Shown: positions 44,720 to 52,285 of the stretch, one piece after another
Layout of the letters: every line of letters begins with the position of its first letter
How positions within the stretch are numbered: position 1 is the first letter of the stretch
Assembly (NCBI GenBank): GCA_022653735.1
Contig: JALCSU010000005.1
Location: forward strand, 20,774-84,773
Origin: Bacteroidales bacterium
GTDB lineage: Bacteria; Bacteroidota; Bacteroidia; Bacteroidales; UBA932
Length of the DNA stretch: 64,000 bases
Direction: 5' to 3'
Position numbers and translations under genes: made by a program
The notes under the pieces: generated by a model
What the model was told of the DNA's origin: nothing
Database searches by the model: none
Seen by the model: only the letters and a program-made list of their open reading frames with translations

Positions 44720-44914
44720 ATGACTTACGTCGCATATTTTGCAATTAAAATGGTTGCAAGTGCTTTGCCGAGCACTAAACCGCTGGCTCAGAATTCATTA
44801 GCCATCATTCACAATCTTTTTCGCAAGGCTGCTGCCACTCACAATCGCTTGCGGGGTGGGGATTCGCTCCATGATGGGCGTAAGTTGTTTCTATATTCAG
44901 CTGTTACTCTGTAA
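44720..44914 (+). CDS. Possible upstream ORF in the pilus operon leader
   Basis: 64 codons beginning with ATG 45 bases after the predicted transcription start and ending 10 bases before the DUF3575 start. The product (MTYVAYFAIKMVASALPS...) resembles nothing I know. It might be translated as a leader that couples to the next gene, or be chance. Included because it fills the unusually long leader. Confidence 0.3.
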   Translation: MTYVAYFAIKMVASALPSTKPLAQNSLAIIHNLFRKAAATHNRLRGGDSLHDGRKLFLYSAVTL

Positions 44915-44924
44915 TTTACGCAAG

Positions 44925-46256
44925 ATGAGAAAATATATTGAAACTGCTATATTGCTCACGGTTCTGGGCGTGGCCATCGGTATTTCGCTATTGGCAGGCA
45001 CTGATGCCAAGGGTGCTACCGTGACCGAGCAGAGCTTCCCGCCTTCGACGGGTGAATCCTCGGCCTCGTTCTCGAGGGTGAACGACAGCACTGAGGTAGT
45101 GATTAATTTCCGCCTCGACAAGGTGGTTTACGATCCGGCCTACATGGGCAACAACGAACGCTTCAATGAACTCATGAGGCTGCTCGCCGCCGTGAAAGCC
45201 GATCCTGACACAAGGCTCAAGAATATCAGGGTCACCTCTTCCTCATCGCCGGAAGGCCCATACAAGCACAACGCAGACCTTTCAATCGAAAGAGGGAAGA
45301 CTCTCATAAAGCTGATCAAGAAGCAGGATCCGACGCTTAACGATGACATTTTCGTGATCACTTCTCTCGGAGAAGCCTGGGACGGAGCCATCAAGGCAGT
45401 GGAAGAGGGTGACATGCCGCATAAGGAAGAAGCCTTGGAAATAATGCGCAACGTGCCAGTGAACGTGATAAAGGTCGGCAAAGTCGTGGACACGCGCAAA
45501 CGCCAGATGATGAACCTCGCAGGAGGCACGGTGTGGCGTTACATGATCGAGAACTATTTCCCGTCGCTCCGCCAGACCAGCGTGTTCGTCGTATTCAAGA
45601 CCAAACGTCTGGTTAACACCCTTGAAGAGCTAGCCCCAATCTATGCCTGCGCCCAGCAGAGCGTACCCGGAGAACTGGCAAGGGGCGAAGTGCGCATGCC
45701 GGAGCTTGCCGTTGAGAGCAAGCCGATAATTGCCGTGAAGACAAACCTTCTCTACGACGTGCTTGCAACCCCTAACTTCGCGGTAGAACTTCCGCTTGGG
45801 CAGAGATGGAGCATATTCGCAGATTACACCTTCCCATGGTGGGAATGGGACGACAACTCCAGGGCTTGGGAAGACCTCGACTGGAAACTTGGCGCCCGCT
45901 ACTGGTTCGGAGACCGGACCAAGCGCGACGTGCTTACGGGATTTTTCGCCGGTGGCTTCGGAGCAGCTGGCTATTACGATGTTCAGCCGCATCACAAGGG
46001 ATGGCAAGGCGAGTTTTATGCGGCCGGCTTGGAAGGCGGCTATGCGTGGAGACTCTCCAAGCACTGGCACTTTGAGGTGTCTGGAGCCCTAGGATACATG
46101 CACACCAAGTACCGTCGCTACCACGGAGAACTCGATGACCAGCATCTGGTCTATAAATATAACGGAAAGTATGACTGGCTTGGGCCGGTGAAGCTCAATG
46201 CTTCGATAGTCCACCTTTTCTGGGGCAAGAAAAACGCTAAATCAGGGAGGAAGTAA
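44925..46256 (+). CDS. DUF3575 outer-membrane pilus-locus protein
   Basis: Start set at the ATG at 44925 (MRKYIETAILLTVLG), followed by a signal peptide; about 443 residues. The N-terminal half has an OmpA-like segment (ITVTSSSSPEGPYKHNADLSIERGKTLIKL-type, near residues 75-110). The C-terminal half is DUF3575: AVKTNLLYDVLATPNFAVELPLGQRWSIFADYTFPWWEWDD near 270-310 and ARYWFGDR, then strands of a small barrel (EGGYAWRLSKHWHFEVSGALGYM). Standard member of type V pilus loci, probably an outer-membrane anchor. Two bases separate it from the next gene. Confidence 0.85.
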   Translation: MRKYIETAILLTVLGVAIGISLLAGTDAKGATVTEQSFPPSTGESSASFSRVNDSTEVVINFRLDKVVYDPAYMGNNERFNELMRLLAAVKADPDTRLKNIRVTSSSSPEGPYKHNADLSIERGKTLIKLIKKQDPTLNDDIFVITSLGEAWDGAIKAVEEGDMPHKEEALEIMRNVPVNVIKVGKVVDTRKRQMMNLAGGTVWRYMIENYFPSLRQTSVFVVFKTKRLVNTLEELAPIYACAQQSVPGELARGEVRMPELAVESKPIIAVKTNLLYDVLATPNFAVELPLGQRWSIFADYTFPWWEWDDNSRAWEDLDWKLGARYWFGDRTKRDVLTGFFAGGFGAAGYYDVQPHHKGWQGEFYAAGLEGGYAWRLSKHWHFEVSGALGYMHTKYRRYHGELDDQHLVYKYNGKYDWLGPVKLNASIVHLFWGKKNAKSGRK

Positions 46257-46258
46257 AA

Positions 46259-47371
46259 ATGAAGAATTTTAAGAATATATTCCTGGCTGTTTTAGCTGCG
46301 ACTGCAATTTTAGCTTCAGCAAGCTGCGAGCGCAGGCCTCTCGAAGACGTGGAGACCGTCGGAATCATCATCAAGGTAGACTGGAAATACTACGAGATGG
46401 AGACGGAGAAGCCTACTGGCATGACCATGGTGTTCCAGGACCAGTTCGGCCTGGTGACCAGGGTCACAACCTCTTCGGTGGATTCCGTTTACGTAACGCT
46501 CCCTGTCGGCACTTACGACGCTTTCGTCTTCAACCAGAGCGAACAGGAGTTCTCGAGCTACTCATTCTCAGGGATGGACTCATATCCCGACGCAACTGCC
46601 GAGCTTAGAACCGTCAGGTCTCGTTGGTACGCTGCTCAAAGATCCGAGTCCGACGATGAAACAGTCGCCACCACTCCGGAACAGCTGGGCGTAGGCCTCG
46701 GCCATTTCAGCATCACTCAGGACATGGTGGACGCTTACAATCGCTACTACCCTCACAATAAGAACAATAAGGCGACCAAGGAGCATCAGTCGCAGGTGGA
46801 CCGCAGCGCTTCCGTGCTTCTGACCATCTATCCAGTCGACGTGGTAAGCGTAGTGCAGGTACGATGCTACATAAAGAATATAGACAAGCTATATTCCGCC
46901 CGCGCCTCCCTGTCCGGCATGGTAAGACGTTACAAGATGACGAAGGGTGTCACCGGCCCGGAAACCATTACTCAGCTTCTGGAACACTGGAGAGCCGTAA
47001 GGAACGAAGATGACAAGACGCTCGGCTACATTTATGCCGTATCTGACATCTATTCCCTCGGACTCAACAACGGCGACGACACCCAGGCAAAAATCAACCT
47101 CAGGGACACGCTGGACAACAAGTTCGAGCTGAATCTCCTGCTGGTGGACGGAAAGACGCAGATGCACTTCCCGTTCTGGGTCGGCAGCAGATTCACCATA
47201 AAGAAGGATTATGCCGACGACATCAACATCCGTGACACCTTGTTCCTGGAACTTGGCAAGAACGGCGAGATAGAATTACCTGACGTAATCGTGGACTCTA
47301 CGGCGAACGGCGGATTTTCCGCGAACGTCGAGGACTGGGACGACCAGGTTAACGTGAACATACCTATTTAA
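46259..47371 (+). CDS. DUF5119-type pilus lipoprotein (FimB/Mfa2-like anchor)
   Basis: 370 residues with lipobox ASASCERRP (Cys near residue 24). The body has repeated beta strands, including VGIIIKVDWKYYEMETEKPTGMTMVFQDQFG near 36-66 and SVDSVYVTLPVGTYDAFVFNQSE near 77-100, and DQVNVNIPI at the end, typical of DUF5119 proteins beside Bacteroides fimbrillins. By analogy with Mfa2/FimB it would be the cell-surface anchor that ends pilus growth. It follows the DUF3575 gene by two bases and precedes the fimbrillins. Confidence 0.78.
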   Translation: MKNFKNIFLAVLAATAILASASCERRPLEDVETVGIIIKVDWKYYEMETEKPTGMTMVFQDQFGLVTRVTTSSVDSVYVTLPVGTYDAFVFNQSEQEFSSYSFSGMDSYPDATAELRTVRSRWYAAQRSESDDETVATTPEQLGVGLGHFSITQDMVDAYNRYYPHNKNNKATKEHQSQVDRSASVLLTIYPVDVVSVVQVRCYIKNIDKLYSARASLSGMVRRYKMTKGVTGPETITQLLEHWRAVRNEDDKTLGYIYAVSDIYSLGLNNGDDTQAKINLRDTLDNKFELNLLLVDGKTQMHFPFWVGSRFTIKKDYADDINIRDTLFLELGKNGEIELPDVIVDSTANGGFSANVEDWDDQVNVNIPI

Positions 47372-47426
47372 CAATATATTAAGGTGGTTAACAATAAATT
47401 AAGGTGACGATAACCAACAACTTATA

Positions 47427-48505
47427 ATGCATTTTAAGATCATGAGGAAAAGTGTATTTATCGCTGCAGCCGCAGCAGCCGCTCTTGCGCTCGTGGCATG
47501 TTCTCACAACGAGGTGACCACGTCTGAGGAGCATGAGTTCTCCTTCACTACCTATGCGCCCAAGGCTCTTTCGAGGGCTGACGCAAGCTACGTCGGTGGT
47601 GCTAATCTTGTAAAGGGACAGAATTTCGTGGTTTACGGCTACAATCAGAAAGCCGGAGATTTTTCCGAGACTCTGGCTCCTAACTTCATAAACGGAATGC
47701 CGGTCCTGTACAACGGTGGCAACACCGTAGACAACGCAGGTCTCAATACGTATTCTCCTAAACGCTACTGGCCGTACGACGAGGCTAACAACAAGCTCGC
47801 CTTTTACGCCTATTACCCTAAGGAGAACGGGGGAGAGATCACTCCAAACGTGACTGCAGGTCTCGGTACCTACAGCGTGAAAGTCCCTGCCGACCCAGCG
47901 TCCCAGAGCGACTTCCTCGTTTCTGACCTGAAGGTCGATCAGGTATATTCAAAGACTAAAGACAAGAAAGGAGTCGTCGAACTTCTGTTCCGTCATCAGC
48001 TTGCCAAGATTCTCTTCCTGGTGAAAACTGACGAGACGGACGAGAATTCTTCCATCACTCTCAACAGCCTTACCATAAAGAACGTGCTTTCGGAAGGCAC
48101 GCTTACCCCGTCTTACAGCGCAGATGCCGGCCCACCACCGCTTGATCTGGCCAGAGCACGCCGGTAGACCTTACCGTAGTTTCAAAAGACACAGTGCTCA
48201 CCTCTTCCTCTGTGGGGAGCATCGACACTACCTCTTACTTCATCCTGCTCCCTCAGACATTGGCGGACAACCTCACTGCGGACTTCGTGTTCACGATTTC
48301 CTCCGAGGGCACTGAACCAATAGTCAACAAGGCGAGCATCAAGCTCAACGAACTGAAGGATGGCGATGGCAATGTGATAGACGAATGGCACAAGAACAAC
48401 TTCATCGTCTACACTTTCTCCATCAGCCTTGGCCACGAGATAAAATTCGCCGCCACTTCCATTCCATGGGATGAGGAGAAGGATGTCGTGTATCCGATTG
48501 ACTAA
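47427..48505 (+). pseudogene. Fimbrillin, broken by frameshift and stop
   Basis: The first frame (47427-48167) has a lipobox (ALVACSHNE) and a good fimbrillin body up to GTLTPSYSADAG, then ends in nonsense (PPPLDLARARR). The rest of the fimbrillin continues in another frame to 48505 (SGQSTPVDLTVVSKDTV ... WDEEKDVVYPID). Alignment to the next fimbrillin shows two lesions: loss of one base between about 48,128 and 48,135, and TGA at 48143-48145 where the paralog has Trp (TAWSGQ). Two lesions argue for real decay rather than a single sequencing error. Confidence 0.82.
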
Positions 48506-48587
48506 ATAACTCTTAAGGAGCGACTAACTAATTGATGATAAGTAGTTTAAAACATAATTTAATTCAACTTTTAATTTTTTTTGCAAA

Positions 48588-49629
48588 ATGAACGTAAAAG
48601 TTATTTTTTTTCGCAGGCGCGGCAGTTCTAGCGCTCGCAGCCTGCTCCAAAAATGAAGTAGTCGAGACCAATGACCACGCCATCGGTTTCTCCAACTACA
48701 TTCCGAAGACCGTGACTGGCAGGGCGGATGCCACCTTCGTGAATGGCAACGACCTGGTATCAGGCCAGAAATTCGTAGTTTATGGTTACAACCAGAAAGC
48801 AGCTGACTTCTCAACTACCCTTAACCCTACATTCATGCCAGGGGTTGAAGTTACCTACAACGGCGGAAATACCACTGCCACTGCAAGTCAGAGCACGTAT
48901 TCGCCGACCCGTTACTGGCCTAAAGACGAGGCTAACAACAAACTCGCCTTCTACGCCTATTACCCGAAATCGGACTACATTGTGCCGACTGTTACCACAG
49001 GCCTTGGCTCCTATGCCGTTACCGTGGACACCGACCCTTCCAAGAACGTGGACTTCCTTGTTGCTGACTTGGTGAAGGATCAAGCTTACTCCAAGACGAA
49101 CAATACTGGCGCCGTGATGCTCAATTTCAGGCATCAGCTTGCAAAAGTGCAGTTCTTGGTAAATACGAATGTCACGGATACCGACACTAAAGTCACCCTC
49201 AATAGCCTGACCGTTAAGCAGGTGAAAACTAGTGGAACCCTCACTCCGGCTTACGGAACAGATTTCTCGACCGCATGGTCTGGCCAGGCAGCTCCAAAGG
49301 ATTTCTCAGTTTATAGCTCTGACATGCTTCTTTCCACTACCGCTGTGATCAAAGACACCGCTCACACTTATCTTATGGTCCCTCAGACCCTTGGAGATGA
49401 TGTTGTCGCCACTGTGGTTTACACCTATCAGACAGGCACTGATGAAGCTGTGACCAACACAGTTGACGTAAAACTCAACGAGATTGTGTCAGGCGTCGCT
49501 GCTATCACTTCATGGGAGAAGAACAACTACATCGTCTACACCTTCACCATCGGCCTGCAGCCAATCAAGTTCGCTGCTAAAGTGGCCGACTGGGAGACCG
49601 AAATAGATGGCAATAAAGTTGTCCTCTAG
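48588..49629 (+). pseudogene. Fimbrillin, out of frame at a T8 tract in the signal peptide (phase-off candidate)
   Basis: The ATG at 48588 opens MNVKVIFF, then a run of eight T (48604-48611) throws the frame into a stop. With seven T the reading becomes MNVKVIFFAGAAVLALAACS followed by KNEVVETNDHAIGFSNYIPK, a textbook lipoprotein signal with lipobox LAAC, and continues intact to 49629 (about 346 residues). The body from 48712 on is an undamaged fimbrillin (RYWPKDEANNKLAFYAYYPK, VMLNFRHQLAKVQFLV, WSGQAAPKDFSV). A GTG at 48712 would give a product without export signal. A single slip in the T run would restore the gene. Confidence 0.8.
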
Positions 49630-49644
49630 CCTTTAGTTTTAATC

Positions 49645-49672
49645 CCATCAGGGCTGACCCTCTGATGGGGTT
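49645..49672 (+). promoter_or_regulatory. Intercistronic hairpin between fimbrillins
   Basis: CCCATCAG-GG-CTGA-CC-CTCTGATGGG forms a stable hairpin 20 bases after one fimbrillin stop and 27 before the next start, without a T run. It may protect or process the polycistronic mRNA so that subunits are made in unequal amounts. Confidence 0.55.
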
Positions 49673-49698
49673 CCAATTACAATTTAAATCATAATGCA

Positions 49699-50799
49699 AT
49701 GTTTGTGACGAAAAGACATATTCACATCCTTCTTGCAGCCGGTCTCCTGGTAGCGCTGGTTCCGGCGTGCACCAAGAATGAAATTCGTCAGGCAGAGAAC
49801 ATGCCGCTGGACTTCGGCACCTATTCGGGCAGGGCCACGAGGGCAGACGGCACCCTGACCACGACGAATGCCCTCCCATCTGGCTCAAGTTTCAAGGTGT
49901 TCGGCCTTCATGCTACCGCTAAGGGAACCTTCGACGGCACCAATGCCTCCAACTTCATGACCGATGTCGCAGTGACGTATGACGGCACAAACTATTCATA
50001 CAGCCCGCTCCGCTACTGGCCGAAAGAAGATGGAAGTAACTTCCTCACGTTCTGGGCGTTCTATCCTGCCGGCGATGCCAACGTCACCAGCGCTACGAAT
50101 AATCTCAAGTACACGGATTCCCTGACTTACAAGGTGCCTGCGGACTTGTCCAAGCAGTCAGACCTCATGCTCTCGGAAATTTCAAACGCCAGCATGGACC
50201 TGACATATTCAACGACGGCCTCTGGCTATGACAAGGGCACGGTGGTCTTGACTTTCCGCCATCAGCTTGCGAAGATAGAGGTGAAAGCAAAGCTTGCGAA
50301 AGACACCAAGGTCACAAAGGCAACGATAGACACCGTAAGGTTCAGGAATATAGAATCTGTCGGCACTCTCACGACGGCATATTCTGCCGGCGCGACCACC
50401 AGGGCATGGAAAAGCCAGTCCGTGCCTGTGACATATGCCGACTCAAATCTTGTTTCTGTCCCTGACACCAACGCCGTTTCTCTTACGAAAACTCCGTTCC
50501 TGCTTCTGCCTCAGTCTCTTACGGCTGACACGGACGCTGCTGCTGAAGGCAGCCAGACAGCGATTCTGGAGGTTGCGTTCACGATTTACTATGGGAGCAA
50601 CAAGAGCCTCTCAGACCACGCCATAATCAACCTGGGTACGGTGAAGGGTGCGTCTGACGCCCCGATCAAGGCTTGGGAAATGAACAAGCAATATGTCTAC
50701 ACCCTGATTCTCGGAGCCGATTCCATCGTGATAAATGCAGATACCGTTGACTGGCAGACAGGGGAGGGGGGCAATGAAATCGTCGAAGGCGGAAATTAA
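49699..50799 (+). CDS. Fimbrillin (Mfa-like 1), intact
   Basis: 366 residues with lipobox LVPACTKNE (Cys near residue 22), as expected for type V pilins that travel as lipoproteins and are trimmed by an Arg-gingipain-like protease. A basic site for trimming is present: SGRATRAD near residue 46. Core fimbrillin motifs: SYSPLRYWPKEDGSNFLTFWAFYP near 95-120, GTVVLTFRHQLAKIEVKA near 178, FLLLPQSL near 268, and the C-terminal WEMNKQYVYTLILG. It is the first undamaged fimbrillin of the operon and so a likely current stalk or accessory subunit. Confidence 0.85.
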   Translation: MFVTKRHIHILLAAGLLVALVPACTKNEIRQAENMPLDFGTYSGRATRADGTLTTTNALPSGSSFKVFGLHATAKGTFDGTNASNFMTDVAVTYDGTNYSYSPLRYWPKEDGSNFLTFWAFYPAGDANVTSATNNLKYTDSLTYKVPADLSKQSDLMLSEISNASMDLTYSTTASGYDKGTVVLTFRHQLAKIEVKAKLAKDTKVTKATIDTVRFRNIESVGTLTTAYSAGATTRAWKSQSVPVTYADSNLVSVPDTNAVSLTKTPFLLLPQSLTADTDAAAEGSQTAILEVAFTIYYGSNKSLSDHAIINLGTVKGASDAPIKAWEMNKQYVYTLILGADSIVINADTVDWQTGEGGNEIVEGGN

Positions 50800-50800
50800 A

Positions 50801-52282
50801 ATGATGATCATGAAAAAGAATATTATACATGCAACCTTGGTCGCTGCGATGATGGTCTTCTTCGCTTCCTGTTCCAAGAACGAAGTCATAGCGCCGGATG
50901 ATGTGAGGGAAGACGGCATCAGCTTCAGCGCCAGCGGGGCAGATACCAGAGCCTTGATTAACAAGGCGGACCTCCTGACCGATGGGTCGGAAGTAAAGGT
51001 CCGTGACGATCTTTTCGGCTTCACGGGCAAGCTTGATGGAGTGCAGAAGAACGCAGAAGATGTCACGGCATACATTGACGATGCCATAGTCTATGGTAAC
51101 GGCGGCTGGTCGTACAAGACCGCCGATGCCTACTACCCGTGGACCAAGACCGGCACCCATAAATTCTTCGGCTGGCTGACTTACGATGCCAAGTCGAATC
51201 TAAACCTGACTGCTCTCATCCCTTCTGGGCCTGAGCTGAAAGGCGACACTCTAAAAGTGCCTTCGGTCTCGATGACCCCGGATAAGCCGCAGTTCGATTT
51301 CCTCTACTCCGGATCCATCTTCAAGGATGCGGCGAGAGATGACCGTGGAGCCATCAATCTTCATCTCAAGCACCTGTTCACGGCAGTGGGATTCAAGTTC
51401 GTGAACCGGTCTTCGTCGGATACGATTATGGTAAGGAGCGTCGTTTTCAAGATGCCACACACAGCAAGTGCCGACATACTCTTCCTGGATTCCGACCCGA
51501 ATCCGGACATCAACAGGGAGAGCGATGCGGAGAATTATTTCTCTGCGACATATTCGGCTCCGATCGTCATTTACAATGCTACTGCAGTCTCGGCTGACCC
51601 TGCCAACAAACACAGCCAGTACAACCCTGTCGAAAAAACCTACACCGACGACAACGAATTTTTCCTGCTCTGGCCTGCGCATGCTGAAGAGATAGCCCCG
51701 CAAAACCCTGATGGCACTCATACAAACGAGTTGGTGGAAATCGTCTACAGCATCAATGGGGGCGATGACGTCACCGCAAAGCTGAACTTCTCCTCCATTA
51801 ATCTGCTTCCTGGCACAAAGCATCTGTTCAACTTCCAGTTCATCAACAAGGAGGTCCTTCTGGGAGTGAGGTCTATTCCTTGGGACTATGTCGAGGGGAA
51901 TATCTCTTTCTACGATGCTGCAGTCTCTGGAAGCGCGATCGATCTGGCCAACGTCACGCAAAGCGAAGATAACCCTAGCTACAAGATTATCGACAAGGCT
52001 ACTCCGGCTACGGGAACATTCAACGTGATGACCCCTGTCGGAGGCAGGCTGACCGTCGGAACCTCAGGCGACACTGAATATTTCAAAGTGAGCCTCGACC
52101 ACAACGACATCGATTCTTCAAATACTCAATTCACGGTGACCATCGCTCCGGTTACCACTATCGGCGGGAGCGGAACGAAACGCATCCAGCTTCATTTCAC
52201 GGTCGAGGCACCGAATGGCAGGTCCATTAGCGCCGATTCCGTCATAGACCCTGACAAATATCAATACGTTTTTGAATTGTAG
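50801..52282 (+). CDS. Fimbrillin-like pilus subunit (larger)
   Basis: Start at the ATG at 50801 (MMIMKKN), directly after the previous stop (TAAAATG). About 493 residues; lipobox FFASCSKNEV. Fimbrillin motifs: TADAYYPWTKTGTHKFFGWLTYD near 110-133, AINLHLKHLFTAVGFKFVN near 190, EFFLLWPAHAEEI near 290, and LLPGTKHLFNFQFIN. The C-terminal 130 residues form an extra beta domain (ATGTFNVMTPVGGRLTVGTSG). Probably a minor or accessory subunit of the pilus. Confidence 0.78.
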   Translation: MMIMKKNIIHATLVAAMMVFFASCSKNEVIAPDDVREDGISFSASGADTRALINKADLLTDGSEVKVRDDLFGFTGKLDGVQKNAEDVTAYIDDAIVYGNGGWSYKTADAYYPWTKTGTHKFFGWLTYDAKSNLNLTALIPSGPELKGDTLKVPSVSMTPDKPQFDFLYSGSIFKDAARDDRGAINLHLKHLFTAVGFKFVNRSSSDTIMVRSVVFKMPHTASADILFLDSDPNPDINRESDAENYFSATYSAPIVIYNATAVSADPANKHSQYNPVEKTYTDDNEFFLLWPAHAEEIAPQNPDGTHTNELVEIVYSINGGDDVTAKLNFSSINLLPGTKHLFNFQFINKEVLLGVRSIPWDYVEGNISFYDAAVSGSAIDLANVTQSEDNPSYKIIDKATPATGTFNVMTPVGGRLTVGTSGDTEYFKVSLDHNDIDSSNTQFTVTIAPVTTIGGSGTKRIQLHFTVEAPNGRSISADSVIDPDKYQYVFEL

Positions 52283-52285
52283 AAG

